A stretch of DNA of 64,000 bases from Chenopodium formosanum (lineage: Eukaryota; Streptophyta; Magnoliopsida; Caryophyllales; Amaranthaceae): positions 17,675,501 to 17,739,500 of the forward strand of contig CM044877.1 in the NCBI GenBank assembly GCA_024500155.1, given 5' to 3'. The notes beneath the pieces are model-generated. The model did no database searches. It saw only the letters and a program-made list of their open reading frames with translations, and was not told the DNA's origin. Position numbers and translations under genes: made by a program. The number at the start of each line of letters is the position of its first letter. Position 1 is the first letter of the stretch. This document shows, piece by piece, positions 22,448-34,282 of the stretch.

Positions 22448-22885
22448 TACACACATGTGGGAAAATTGTGTCCCACTTTGTTTCCCTCCTAAATTTACAC
22501 CCCAAATTCAAAAAATTTCCAACTTCCCCCAAAATCCAAATTTTTCATAGTCATTCAAACAAAATGCCCCTTATAAAAGGAGGGCATCCTTTCCAAAACC
22601 CCTTATCAAAAGAACAGTATTAGGGGAATTGGGGAGGGGTTAGGGGGTAGGATAGTTAAGTTAGGTTACAACAGAAACAATGATTAGTTAATTCAAAATA
22701 CAAGTAGCCCTATGAAATTACATTCATCTACATCTAGACTAGAATTTTCCTAATTCCTAAAGCCGTGTTAGTAGATGTAGCTTCTTTAATTACAGGAATA
22801 GGCTCCGTCGAAGACTGACAAAAAAAAACCAGCCGCCACTTCATCACCAAAAAGCCACCCTGAAAAATAAAAATTGGAGGGACTC

Positions 22886-24421
22886 ATGGCAGAGTTCATA
22901 GATGAACTTATGGATGAGTACATTCAGCATCAACAAGCATTGGATGATGAATTCATAGAAGATACACAAATTAAAGAAGAATATCCACGGTTGTATGATT
23001 CAGATGATGAACAAGATCAAGAACAGGAAGCCAACGATGATTGATATGATGCAGATGATGATGCAAACAATGAAAAAGCACATCACCATGTCAGAGCAAG
23101 CAGAGAAATGAATGTAGATGAGAAAAGAGCACTTGTTGACGAGATTATGTTGCACATGGAGGGGGACTCACTGCCAAGAGACTTCTTAGCCAATTTGGCT
23201 AGAAAACATTCAGTGCACAAATCAACAACAATAAGGTGGTTCAAGGTAATCAAACAATCTCTAGATGAACGTATTGTTGTTGATGTTAATACCAAAAAAT
23301 TACGCAGAACAGGACCCAAACCAAAAGTGTACACAGATGAATTTCTAACATTAATACCACTGTACAAGAGAGGGCAAAGAGAGGTTATGTTGCAGCCCTC
23401 AAAATACCAAAGACATCAATTTATAGACTGAGGCAACAAGGCAGGCTAAGAACACACACCAGCACAAATCATCTAGCTCTAACAGAGAAGCACAAAGTGG
23501 CAAGACTGAAATGGGTCCTAAGTCACATAGATCCCATTCCAATAGAAAGGGACCCAAAATTCAGAGATATGCAACAGTGGATACATCTAGATGAAAAATG
23601 GTTCTTCATTAATCCAGAGACAAGAACTTTTTATTTGCTGCCTATAGAGGAAGATCCATACAGGGCACAAAAATCAAGGAGATTCAAGATAAAAGCAATG
23701 TTCATGGGAATGATTGGGAAACCCTTGTTTGATGAGCAAAACAACATGGTACATGATGGGAAATATGGTCTATTTCCTTTTGTCAAGTATGAAATGGCCA
23801 AAAAGAAAGCAAAAACAGAGATGCAGGGACTTTAGAGACAAAGGCACTTCAAAGTGTCACAAAAGACTGCATTAGGGACATGCTAATGACACATGTGATT
23901 CCAACTATCTATGAAAAGTGTCCAAAATAGCTAGCTAAGGACATATTCATTTAATGGGATAATGCAAGACCTCATCAAGTTCCTAAAGATGAAGAATTTC
24001 AGGCAGCTTGTCATGCACATGGATTCAACATCCAATTCATTTTCCAACCAGCTCAATCACCATAAACAAATGTTTTAGATTTAGGTTTGTTTAGTGTCAT
24101 TCAATCACTACAATACCAATCATTCCCAAGGAATATAGATGAGCTCATAATGGAAGTGGCTAGAGCTTTTAAAGAGTTTGATCTAGTGTTGAACAAGTAC
24201 ACATGGATCACACTCCAATCATGCTTGATTAAGATACTAGAGAAGCAAGGTGGGAACAACTTCTCTCCCCCTCACATGAAGAAGAGAAGTTTGGACAGTC
24301 AAGGTCTACTACCACAGTTACTAAAAGTTGACAGGAATCTCATTGGTCAAGTTGTTCATTATTTAGATTCAGTGACAGTAATTGGTGATGATCAAGGACA
24401 CATGGAAGTGGATGCAGACTG
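22886..24421 (+). pseudogene. Mariner-like transposase, broken
   Basis: An acidic N-terminus from ATG 22886 runs in frame, past a TGA at 23041, into a helix-turn-helix region (HSVHKSTTIRWFKVIK). The catalytic part is recognisable: WIHLDEKWFF with the first Asp, then DNARPH with the second Asp, then SP-stop-TNVLDLG, where the usual PDLN motif with the third Asp (DD39D plant type) has become a stop. Two frameshifts (near 23395 and 23825) and stops at about 23928, 23954 and 24062 make it inactive. The pieces lie in order in frames 2, 1 and 3. Confidence 0.92.
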
Positions 24422-25010
24422 AAGCAAATGAGGAGAACAATGCAAATGGAATAGGGACTCAACACATGACTGCCACACATAACCTTTTAATATTCTAACA
24501 ACTTTTTGAGTGAGTTTATGTCTAGGTTATGTGTCCTTTTGGTAAATACAAGTTACACAATTATTAGGCAGTCATGTATTCATTTTAGTGTTAATCTTTT
24601 GTTTAGTGAAACATGTAATCAACCCACACTATGAAATGTTTTGTAACTAATATTTCCATCAGAATGGTTGTTTTTTTTAGTCAAAGCTTTAGTGAGTGTT
24701 GGTACCTCAACAAAACCTCATACAGAGATTACAGGAGCATCCACACCACTCAAGTAGCTATCAGGTGAGTCCCATCATCATTTGGAAAATAAACAAGGTA
24801 TGCATTTATAGTTCGGGGGGACTCAATGCATTTTAGGGACTCTAAGGCTAAGGAAGACCATCTAGTACATGCATATATGATCAACCAGGGGACTCAGAAG
24901 GGTTGTGTTATGCATTAAACATTTCAGATGGTCCAACTAACACAAGTACAACCAATAGCAACCTAATGCACAACCCTAGGACAACCATAGGACCACAATA
25001 ACCACAAGAC
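24422..25010. other. Mariner 3' region
   Basis: No further ORF. It is presumably the 3' untranslated and subterminal part of the mariner-like element. Confidence 0.35.
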
Positions 25011-25200
25011 AAAGCACAACCTTAGCAGCACATCAGCCAAAAGACTGAGCAGAAGCCTACCACCACACAACACAGACCACAATCAACACAAAACAGAGCA
25101 CAACCATACCAGCACACAAGACAAAGCAGAAACAAGACAACACAGAGCACAACCAAACCAACACACAAGACAGAGCATAACCAAGACGACACACAGCCCA
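25011..25200. repeat. Imperfect A/C-rich tandem repeat
   Basis: Units built on ACAGAGCACAACC and CAGCACACAAGACAAAGCAG recur at roughly 50-60 base spacing. The long Cys/Leu-rich open frames on the minus strand here (25022-25404) are by-products of this composition, not genes. Confidence 0.65.
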
Positions 25201-25481
25201 ACCCTATCAGCTTTAAAGATACAACAAAGCCAACACAGGCCACCAACAACTCACAACCAACATATTCCACAGAATATTATACACTGCATAACCCAAGTAA
25301 CCAAACAACAAGTTATAAATACAGAAAATACACAACAAAATACAACAATAATTTGTAGAACATGTAGCACACAGAAAACTTGATCCAAGATAAAAGCAAG
25401 ACAATCACCATTATAACAAACCAAACATAATCAAAATGAAATCCAAAAGAAACTAAGGTTTATAGAGTATACGCTGAGCAT

Positions 25482-26007
25482 TCAGTTAGGAGGAGGGTTG
25501 AATTGAGGGTAGTAGATCTGCAGGTACGCCTCAATCACCTCTTCCCTCGACATCCCTCCAGGTGAACCCGATTTGATCCTCTTAGCTCTGTTAGAAGGCC
25601 CTTCACCGGCGTCGTGGGACTCAGGTGGCTTAGCCACCTCAGAAACCTCTAGATATACTAGGTTTGACTCCCTAGTAGCAGATCCAACAGCGGAGACCTC
25701 ACCCTCAACATCTACAGCAGCAGTAACAGGATGAACCACAACAATTGGAACCACCTCAAGTGGTGGTTCAACAACGACCATAGCCACAGGGACTACTTTC
25801 TGAGGCTTTTCCTCCTCATCGCTCAAATCAGCAAGTTTTACACTTCGGATCTTCCTCCTCGCAATCACCGAAGCACGTCGAACGGGTTTCATGTTTCCCG
25901 TTCCTCGCTGCGGCTTATAGGTAACACGCCCAGATCGGCGCTTAGATGCATTTGATTCAAGGGTCTCATGGAAAATAAGATCGAGTTCTTTGTCCTTTGA
26001 ACTAGAC
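25482..26007 (-). CDS. Unidentified ORF inside the mariner-like element, antisense to the transposase
   Basis: From ATG 26007 (MSSSKDKELDLIFHETLE) it gives about 174 residues. Features seen: a basic stretch at residues 28-60 (KRRSGRVTYKPQRG, ARRKIRSVK), an acidic patch SDEEE, a Val/Pro-rich middle, a second basic patch NRAKRIKSG and a C-terminal REEVIEAYLQIYYPQF. The two basic patches look like nuclear localisation signals. Upstream on the minus strand (26010-26150) is a CT-rich leader like that of plant genes. I do not recognise the family. It could be a captured host gene piece or an element accessory gene. It is intact in this reading while the neighbouring transposase is destroyed, which is odd. 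Confidence 0.5.
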
Positions 26008-26514
26008 ATAGTGGGACTCAAGAAGTAGAAGAACAAAACAGAAGAAGGAAGGAGAAAACCCAGATCGCAACAACAGTGACAGAGTTAGAGAGAGAGAGAG
26101 GAGATCCAAAACGGCGAAGAGTGAGGAGTGAGAAAAAAATGAACTAGGGTTTTTTTTGGGGAAGGTAATATAATCTGGAGAAATCTCCAGAATAAATGCA
26201 ACCAACCATATTCATCTGATGAATTGAATGTTGTAGCGTTTAATTGAGTTGGTTGGGATGATGTAGAATTTAAAGAGTTGGGGGGTTTTTTTTTGTGGGA
26301 AGGATTAATCTAATTGCTGAGTTAGGTAGTGTAATTATATTAGGTTAGTAGTATAATAACATAGGTTATAAAAAAAAGTAAGGGTAAGATTGTAATTTTA
26401 CCTAAAAAAACTTACTAAATAAGGAAAAAAATGGGAAAGTTGCAAGTAATGTGGACCGGCCCAAAAAGGAAATAGTTGCAACTAATTTGGACCGGAGGTA
26501 GTAATAATTTATAG

Positions 26515-26593
<79 letters not shown>
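26515..26593. repeat. (TA)n microsatellite
   Basis: An almost perfect AT run of about 75 bases beginning ten bases after the mariner end. Confidence 0.97.
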
Positions 26594-26594
<1 letters not shown>

Positions 26595-26715
26595 CCAAGT
26601 TATAATGAGAACCAAAACTACAATGAGAACTAGGAACTAATGTGGGCCCTTAAATCATGTTAATCGGACGATCCACACACTTCCCATGTCATTAGTGGCA
26701 TTTTCGTAATAATTT
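26594..26715. other. Short intergenic stretch
   Basis: It contains a near-duplicate phrase (AATGAGAACCAAAACTAC / AATGAGAACTAGGAACTA) of a kind seen at ends of plant repeats. No gene. Confidence 0.3.
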
Positions 26716-28523
26716 AACTTTATAAAGTAAAACAAAAACAGATCCCTAAAAAAAAAGTAAAACAAAAAAAGATAGCAATGGTTTTAAGTTGCTTTTAGTG
26801 TTCTCTTTCTAGAAAGTAGAAACCCCAATCTCTATCCACCCACCGCTTCTCCCACCCCCCTTTTTGCTCAACCTGCTCGCCTGCGATTGACTTTTCCTCC
26901 CTGCCATCACCGACAAGCACGAACCTCCTCAGTTCTTCAATTTTTGCTTTCCTTTTGGTTTTTTCAAAAGATTAAGTTAGGGAGTTTTAAGTGCCAATTA
27001 TCTTTGGGGATATGAATCAAATCTGGTGAGGTTGTCAGCGTTGTTAGGTTTTGATTGTCTAACAAAACAAGGAGTTAAGGTTATTCTTAACGCCACCGTC
27101 AAAAGGAATTTGTTAATTGATTTCCCGGCGGTAAAGGTGAAGTTAAGGCTAGGGTTTCCTCCCTTAATCCTCAGTTAGGGTCAGGTGAGGTGATTTCTTG
27201 CGTTGGTCGGTGACGACCGCTTTGTGTTAAGTTTTGATTTTGGGGGTGAGATTTTCCTCTGGTACTCTTCTTCCAGTGACTTTATCTTCCAAGTGTGTTT
27301 ATAAGTTTTCTTGTTTTGGTTAGTAGTTTGTTTGTGGTCATGCTTTGTTTGCTTTTTTTGTGTCTTCCACAGCTTGTTTGGTAATAGTGGTTTTTGTGGA
27401 AAGGGATTCTTTGTTGAGGTTTGGCAGTGACTGTCTTTTCCTTGCTTGGGTTTATTATGGCTTTGGTTTAGTGTGGTTCATTTGGCTTGTGCATCTATCA
27501 AAGAAAAAGAAGATAGGAATTTCGGGATTTGGGAGATGGCCTGGTTGACCTCCCTAGTTGGTTGGGGAAGTGGATAGTTTGCATGAGGATGGATCATATG
27601 GTAGTGTATTCAATTCCTTCTTTTGTCTTAGTTTTGATGAACTTAGTGAAGCCTTTTTTCTTTAGGGTTTTGGTCTCAAAGTGAGTAATTCCTCATGTTT
27701 TACTTTCAGACCTTTGAAGATGGAATATACCAGCGGGGGTCTAAGTTCACAAGATCCTCCATTTGCGCATTTTTATCTTTTCTGATAAATGGTGAGGGGT
27801 ATGTTACGTTGTCTTGTTTGAGGGTTGCAATCTCTGTTTTGGAAGGACTGAGGAATGTTTAGAATTAACAATATGGTTAATTCTATTTTTAAGTCTTTGT
27901 TTTGCTTAGAAATGGTAGGGGTTATCATTTCTTTATTTAACTTAAATCTGAAGGAGCTGAGGTAGTTCGAGAGCCATCTAACGTCTACAAGCTTTTTCTC
28001 TTTGAGGAGAAGCCCAGGATGCCCAACAATAAGGGTATCATGTCAACAGGTCAACTGACCTTCATGGAGAGAATGAGTTTGGGTTCCTAATCTAACTTGG
28101 CTTTAGGCCATTGGGACTGCTCATTGAGTTGCGAGACTTAGGTCTCGCATATACATGGTTTGCAATCCTCTACCGGTAGCAATTACTTATTTCCACTATT
28201 TCCATCAAACTCGAGACTCCATTCATATGCAAGAATTCCTCCTCAATGGTGATGTCATAACTTTAGTTTTACTTCTCCTAATTGTCCTACAACCTCGACA
28301 GGCACAAGTAAATCATGTTTTTACAGGTTATTGCAGGTATGAAGTCATCTACAACATCCTTCCGTTTTACAAAGGCCTCAAGCATGTTGTTTACCACAAG
28401 TCTATCTTGTTTTATGTTTAGTAACTTTGTTGGCTTGGTTTGTTGTAGCTTTTTTCGTTTGGACTTTGTAATTGTCTTTTATTTATGAAGTTATTTTGTC
28501 AAAAAAAACTTTATAAAGTAAAA
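26716..28523 (+). mobile_element. Non-LTR (LINE-like) insertion with 17-bp target duplication
   Basis: The 17-mer AACTTTATAAAGTAAAA flanks it exactly (26716-26732 and 28507-28523). The insert ends in TTTTGTCAAAAAAAA, a typical tail of plant non-LTR retroposons. Between is about 1.77 kb with no reverse transcriptase; only short open frames occur (27345-27548, 28155-28421), neither recognisable. The CT-rich start (26820-26900) looks like a gene leader, so the body may be a retrocopy of a cellular transcript rather than a LINE. The insertion mechanism is well supported; the source is not. Confidence 0.75.
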
Positions 28524-29917
28524 TACATTTTATTTTTGAAAAGTAATGATAGATTAGTAATAGTAAATGAAATCATATAGGGAATTTCAAGAATGAGAAA
28601 TAAAAAAAAAGTGAAAACCAATAAGATAATATTATTTTGTAAATAATTTTTTACCTTAATCAATAGATTTTTATTTTTTAAAAAAGAAAAATAAATAAGA
28701 ACACACCAAGAGATGACACGTGTTATTGCTGGTGTGTCTTTTAATATATAGTTATTGATTGATTGATTTAATGTGCACACTAACATATGTCATACAAAAG
28801 CCATTGTGAGGTTGACATTAAAGTAATACAAAAAGTGGAATTTTTATTGATTACTTTAATGGGGAATTACTTTTACTAAATTTCTTATTTTACAGATTTT
28901 CTATTATCTATCTATATTATATTATATATTAAAATGCATTCCTTTCAAAGGAACAGTGCCACGTGGCACTCCTTTTTTAAACTATATGCACCATATCACA
29001 ATGCCACGTCACTATACAACGCACATGCACTACATAAACTTGCCACTTCATTTAACAAAATAAACTAGTGTGTGGGCCGAGTAATGCCCAAGGTTGCTAA
29101 TTGTCCTACAACCTCGACAGGCACAAGTAAATCATGTTTTTACAGGTTATTGCAGGTATGAAGTCATCTACAACATCCTTCCGTTTTACAAAGGCCTCAA
29201 GCATGTTGTTTACCACAAGTCTATCTTGTTTTATGTTTAGTAACTTTGTTGGCTTGGTTTGTTGTAGTTTGTTTCGTTTGGACTTTGTAATTGTCTTTTA
29301 TTTATGAAGTTATTTTGTCAAAAAAAACTTTATAAAGTAAAATACATTTTATTTTTTGAAAAGTAATGATAGATTAGTAATAGTAAATGAAATCATATAG
29401 GGAATTTCTAGAATGAGAAATAAAAAAAAAGTGAAAACCAATAAGATAATATTATTTTGTAAATAATTTTTTACCTTAATCAATAGATTTTTATTTTTTA
29501 AAAAAGAAAAATAAATAAGAACACACCAAGAGATGACACGTGTTATTGCTGGTGTGTCTTTTAATATATAGTTATTGATTGATTGATTTAATGTGCACAC
29601 TAACATACATCATACAAAAGCCATTGTGAGGTTGACATTAAAGTAATACAAAAAGTGGAATTTTTATTGATTACTTTAATGGGGAATTACTTTTACTAAA
29701 TTTCTTATTTTTACAGATTTTCTATTATCTATCTATATTATATTATATATTAAAATGCATTCCTTTCAAAGGAACAGTGCCACGTGACACTCCTTTTTTA
29801 AACTATATGCACCATATCACAATGCCACGTCACTATACAACGTACATGCACTACATAAACTTGCCACTTCATTTAACAAAATAAACTAGTGTGTGGGCCG
29901 AGTGATGCCCAGGGTTG
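28278..29917. repeat. 819-bp direct tandem duplication
   Basis: 28278-29096 is repeated at 29097-29917 with few differences. It takes in the last 230 bases of the LINE-like insert, its right target duplicate and the flanking DNA down to the Helitron-like end. The joints share CTA: CTCCTAATTG at the start, GTTGCTAATTG in the middle, GTTGCTAGTTT at the end. The matching minus-strand open frames 28511-28786 and 29349-29606 are copies of each other with no recognisable domain. Confidence 0.93.
28911..29100 (+). mobile_element. Helitron-like short element, copy 1
   Basis: It starts A/TCTATATTATATTATATATTA, a typical Helitron 5' motif, and ends with the hairpin TGGGCCGAGTAATGCCCA followed by GGTTGCTAA, a CTRR end before T. 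It is 190 bases long and non-coding. This copy's last bases are those of the duplication joint, so its end was probably CTAG, as in copy 2. Confidence 0.5.
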
Positions 29918-29921
29918 CTAG
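29732..29921 (+). mobile_element. Helitron-like short element, copy 2
   Basis: The same 190-base unit in the second duplicate, ending in the hairpin with TGGGC/GCCCA stem and GGTTGCTAG/T. TC start, CTAG end and the A/T target fit a non-autonomous Helitron. Confidence 0.55.
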
Positions 29922-30188
29922 TTTGTACTTGTTTAGTTTGCAAATCAAGTTTAACTGTTTTTTCTTAGTGTCTTATAATTAACTTGAAATTTCATAAGTT
30001 CAAAAAAAAAAAAAATGTATTGAGAATCATATTCAATATATGATATGTTATGATATATGTAAGACATTCAAAAACTATAGACTATTCAATAGAAAATAAA
30101 AATTGATATTTTTCGTCAATTTGAAAAATAATATAGAGTTTTTCAAACTTCAAAATTTAAGTTGGTAAATCATCTTATGATTATTAAT
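29922..30188. other. AT-rich spacer
   Basis: No gene or clear repeat seen apart from a poly-A run near 30003. Confidence 0.4.
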
Positions 30189-31088
30189 GTAGGGAATTTT
30201 TCAAACTCAACCTTTTGAGCCCCATTGTGATCATGTTTTTAAGCATGATGGCGTACAAAGGGAAGATAGCTAGAAATAAAAGAGTTGCCAACAAGTTTTA
30301 GGAATTCTTAAACCGTTCACGGGTGTGAAAGTTACACCCCATTCACGATTACAGAGATCGCTAACTCCATAGTGGTCCGGAACCATGACTGGATATTCGG
30401 GGATGATGGTACAGATTAAACCTAAAAGAGATTGAACCTGCCCTAAATCGGCCTCTATTAAATTCATATGATAAGGATATTCATGTGCGCTTTTCGAGCA
30501 ACATACATACATCAAATTCACCCTAAGCATATTTAATCTACGTTGGTTGATTATTAATGCACAAATAAATCTATAATTGGTGATCACTTGAATTAAAATC
30601 ATATTAGCCTAAATCAAATATTAATTATCTTATTAGGCATGATTTCAAGTACTAATTCCTTTAATCATGCAAGAAAGGGCGTGACCAAGCAATAACAATA
30701 ATATCATGAAAAATCAAGTGTATAATTGACACAACAATCATCATCATAATAAAAATCATCAAAACATCATTAGTAAGATCCTAGGCATGATACTAAATGG
30801 ATTATTAACAAATCTTACCATATCACTAATAAAAATCATAATCACCGCATTAACCTAAAACATGATATTAGAAATATTAGCTAACACTCTAAACATGATA
30901 CTATGGATTAAAATAACACTGTAACATGATACTAGAAATTAAAATAATATTCTAAGCATGATTTCTACATCAAAGGAATAAAGTAATCGAATTACTCACA
31001 TGCCGAATATTCTAGTTGGAATTATTAGAGTAGTAGTGCTACTTAAACTATTTACAACTTTGTGGTAGTTCTTTTTTTAAAAAAAAAT
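30189..31088 (-). repeat. Tat-type LTR fragment broken by Copia
   Basis: It begins TGTAGGGAATTTTTCAAACTC and follows the Tat-1 LTR for about 800 bases (TGATCATG..GATGGCGTACAAAGGGAAGA, GTTGCCAACAAG, ATTGAACCTGCCCTAA, TGTGCGCTTT). It is more diverged than the LTRs of Tat-1. It stops at the Copia insertion at 31089; I could not find its clear continuation after 47848. Confidence 0.8.
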
Positions 31089-32157
31089 TGAAAGAAATGG
31101 TGTCCTTCGAACAAGTGTATTATTCTGATAGTAAGTTCAAGTGATCGGAATGCCTAGGTGGAGGCCGCTTCCGATCAGTAATATTAATGAATAATTAATA
31201 TTACAGCTTAATCTTGACTGAACCCTTCGGGTCACACCCAAGCAATTAACGAACCGACTCGACGAATTAATTTGGAAGAAATTAATGAGTCACCCGTGTA
31301 TAAAATATTTAGACGTCGGAAATTTGAGCTTGGAGCGTCGAAACCGAGCGTTGCAGAATCTCAAATGTCGAGCCAAAATTTAGGATTTAGCGAGACGGGA
31401 AAATGCTTCAAGTAATAAGTAAAATCCTAGCCATGCGAAAGGCTAGGAAAGTGCGTCCAATAGGAGCGTTCCATGTGGCAACACACATGGCAAAATGCCA
31501 TGTGGCAGCACACGTGGCAGCCATGTTGGCAGCCACCTAGTGACAGCGTGCCACGTTGGCAGCGTGCCACGTGGCTACACGCCATGGTGGTGACACGTAT
31601 GGCAAGCGGCCCTGGACCCGGGTGACAGGTCATGGACGCGGGCCAAAAGAAAATGGCCCAACCGAACCCAACTTGGGGCTCAAGGTTGGGTGACACATGG
31701 TTAGTTTACAATGCATGTGAAATGCCTTGGGGACCAAGTGAGAAAGTGGTCCTCACCTAACCATGTGACACTTGTTACTTGTTCCTTGGTTTATTTAACT
31801 AAGGGTTGAATTCATCAATCTTTCCATGTGGGATCTTTTTGTGAAAAAGTCCCACATTGAAAGATGAGTGGAATTCACAAGCTATCTTTCCTTATAAATA
31901 GCCAAAGCATGACTTGAGAATTCTTTGCTTGAGTAGGAGTTCAATAGGATTTTCATTAGCAAAAACCCTTAATTTCATATAATACTCGGGTTTTGTTCGG
32001 GCCTCGCTAACCTCGAGGCAACGAACCTAAAAGTCGGAAGCGTTCTTGCGGGTGGATTTTCGTTGGAGGCTCTCGTGTTTTCAGAGCTAAGCTTTCAAGT
32101 AAGAGCCCATTCGGTTAGGCGAAGTACTCGACAAAGGTATATTTCCTATTTTGCCCT
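31089..32157 (+). repeat. Copia left LTR, part 1 (rest at 37601-37697)
   Basis: It pairs with 45049-45952 of the right LTR. It includes a cluster of palindromic G-box words (GTGCCACGTGGC, CACGTGGCAGCC, GCCATGTGGC) at about 31465-31590 and a TATA box CCTTATAAATAGCC at 31891. The LTR is split at 32157 by a CACTA-like element. It lacks about 30 bases that the right LTR has near 45110. Confidence 0.88.
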
Positions 32158-33549
32158 CACTACTACAAAAAGTGTGTTTTTTGGACGCTTTTAGGCCTTT
32201 TTTCGACGCTAAAAAGCGTCGCAAAAATATTTCTCGACGCTGCTAATTAAAAAGCATCGAGAATACGTGAGTCGAGAATTTTGAAGGACACAAAAAAGCG
32301 TCGAGAATATCGACGCTTTTATTTGTCCTAGGTAATATACGAAGTGTCGGAAAATACTTATTTCGCGCATTATCCCAAATTTGTATAGTTTTTTTAGCGA
32401 CGCTTTTACATGTCCACATACTCAAATTTAGCGACGCTTTTTGTTGTCTTGCGTTTATTCGTGTTAGCCTATGGTATTGCGGGAAACTCTTGAAATATGA
32501 AAATGTGCAAAATATGTAGACATTAAAAAGCGTCTAGAATTTTTTTTAAGTCTTTTTTTTTTCTTTCTTTTTGGTTCCTTTTATTAAATTATTACCATCA
32601 TACATACATTATAGTTATTTAACTTTATCATAAATTAAATTAATAACATTAAACATAAAATAAACAAATATTCTATATAACTAGATTTTAAAAAAAAACA
32701 ATAATTAATCAACAATAATAAGAGTACATAGTTAATTACCAAATTTATAAAAGAAAACATCAACACAATTAATTATAAAAAAAAGTCTCATATTATAGTA
32801 GCTTGTTCCTAAATAAATACATCACTAATATAAGACTAAAAACCAAAATAGATAGATGGTGGCCTTATAGACGATATAGTCGCTTGTTTTGATACTCAAG
32901 TGTCCCGACCTATTCTCTTGTTACACCTACATTGCCTTTTCCAATCTTAAAATAAATAGTATAAATTAGTACATTACACAATATAGGCTCAAGATTCAAC
33001 ATGTTGTATTTAAACAACAATGAAAAGACCAATGTATTTAAACCAGAACATACACTTGCTTTCAGAGCATATTAAGAACTAGTCCACAATAGAAACTAAT
33101 GAAAGTATTTGTATCAACCAAGTATAATGAAGCACCATAATTATATCATGATAAATATCAAACCATAAGATAAAACAATGTAAATGAGGTTCAACAAGTA
33201 TATAATTAAGATAAACAACGAAAAAGCTAATAAAAAGGATAATCGACGCTTATACACGTACACAAGCTCTGAATTTCACACACACACACAAGCATTTTTA
33301 ATTTTTGCTCTGATTTCAAATATGATTTTCAGTTCTGAACTTCAGATCTGAATTCAGTTCTGAAATTATAAGAATTTTGGTCCACAATAATGTTTACAAC
33401 CATAAAGAAAAGCAAGCAAATGTCTATAAAATGATACAGCTCAAACCAGCTTCTAATGAATGAGTAGAACCATCAATATGAGCCATGCAATTATAACAGT
33501 TTTGGTCTACAATAACATTTACAACCATAAGAGTTTCGTGTCTTTGTCA

Positions 33550-34282
33550 TTAGCTTACTTGTTGCTGATTGCCGTACACAGGGTAGGCTCTGTAAGCTAC
33601 TGCTGCTGCTGCTGCTGCATACATTCTTGGGTCATGGGGGTGTGGTACATATCCGTAACCACCATCATATATGTGTCCTCCGTAATAGCCTCCATTCCAC
33701 TGATTTCCATAATCACCTTTTGACTGACATCCATATAAGTGAAGTGTTATTTAGCATAGAATCACAGTTCAAGGCAGAAAATAGAATTACAAAAACCTGA
33801 AATATAAACAAGAAACAAACAGAGACAGGAGAGAAAATATACCTATTTGTTTGCAGGGTTGCGGCCCCATGAAAGACGGACAATTTGCTTTCCTATAACT
33901 GACCCGTTCAGCTTATGCAGGTGATACAATCAACAGTTATAATGTAAGCAATCTAATGACAGTTCAGATCATCAAATTTTATTTCAGAGCATGGTATAAG
34001 CCTAACCTGTTTGAAAATTGCACAAATCCGCATCCTTTCCCTACTGGAATTTTAACAGAAACTAGGAGAAAGGTTGCCTAAGATCCTAGTCTGTGACACT
34101 AGGATCAAGCCCTCTAACAAAAATCTACATTAATAAAAAGATAAATTCATAATTAAAAGACAAAACAAAACAAATTCATCTCCTAACTGTAATAAATTAC
34201 TCTAGAAAGTCTATTACAGTAGTGTTTGACGAATCTCCTTCAGAGAGAACCTTGTCCAGCATTGTAACTTGATCCGTATCCA
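33550..34282 (-). pseudogene. Captured fragment of an RBP45/RBP47-type RNA-binding protein gene
   Basis: Four exon-like pieces on the minus strand lie in the order of the host gene. (1) About 34282-34200: GGYGSSYNAGQG, then out of frame SEGDSSNTTV, the linker before RRM3. (2) About 34056-34005: VKIPVGKGCGFVQFSNR, the RNP1 of RRM3. (3) About 33920-33843: LNGSVIGKQIVRLSWGRN, the end of RRM3, with TAG where Gln is usual. (4) 33723-33550: the Gly/Tyr-rich tail with six Ala codons (GCA run), ending GNQQQVS and a TAA. Introns between the pieces are kept, so this is DNA capture, not a retrocopy. The proteins are nuclear poly(A)/U-binding factors of plants. The fragment lacks RRM1 and RRM2 and has a frameshift and a stop. 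Identification rests on remembered family motifs. Confidence 0.85.

Larger units (their letters stand above)
22448..26504 (+). mobile_element. Mariner-like DNA transposon, decayed, left end missing
   Basis: It carries a plant mariner-type transposase pseudogene. Its right end is GGACCGGAGGTAG followed by TA (about 26490-26504), whose complement CTACCTCCGGTCC is a plant mariner/Stowaway-type terminal sequence beside a TA target. Just inside, GTTGCAAGTAATGTGGACCGG at about 26438-26458 repeats the terminal GTTGCAACTAATTTGGACCGG (26475-26495). The left terminal repeat is not seen; it probably lies beyond the Copia insertion, outside the window. Confidence 0.75.

Noticed and set aside
25022..25404. 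Cys/Leu-rich minus-strand open frames that look like a membrane protein
   Set aside because: They arise from the A/C-rich tandem repeat on the plus strand; no start context or known motif.
28511..29606. Two nearly identical minus-strand ORFs as a gene family
   Set aside because: They are the same AT-rich stretch copied by the 819-bp duplication; hydrophobic runs come from A/T composition and no domain is seen.
31427..31696. His/Cys-rich minus-strand ORF in the Copia LTR
   Set aside because: It reads the GCCACGTGG palindrome cluster; it does not persist in the right LTR.
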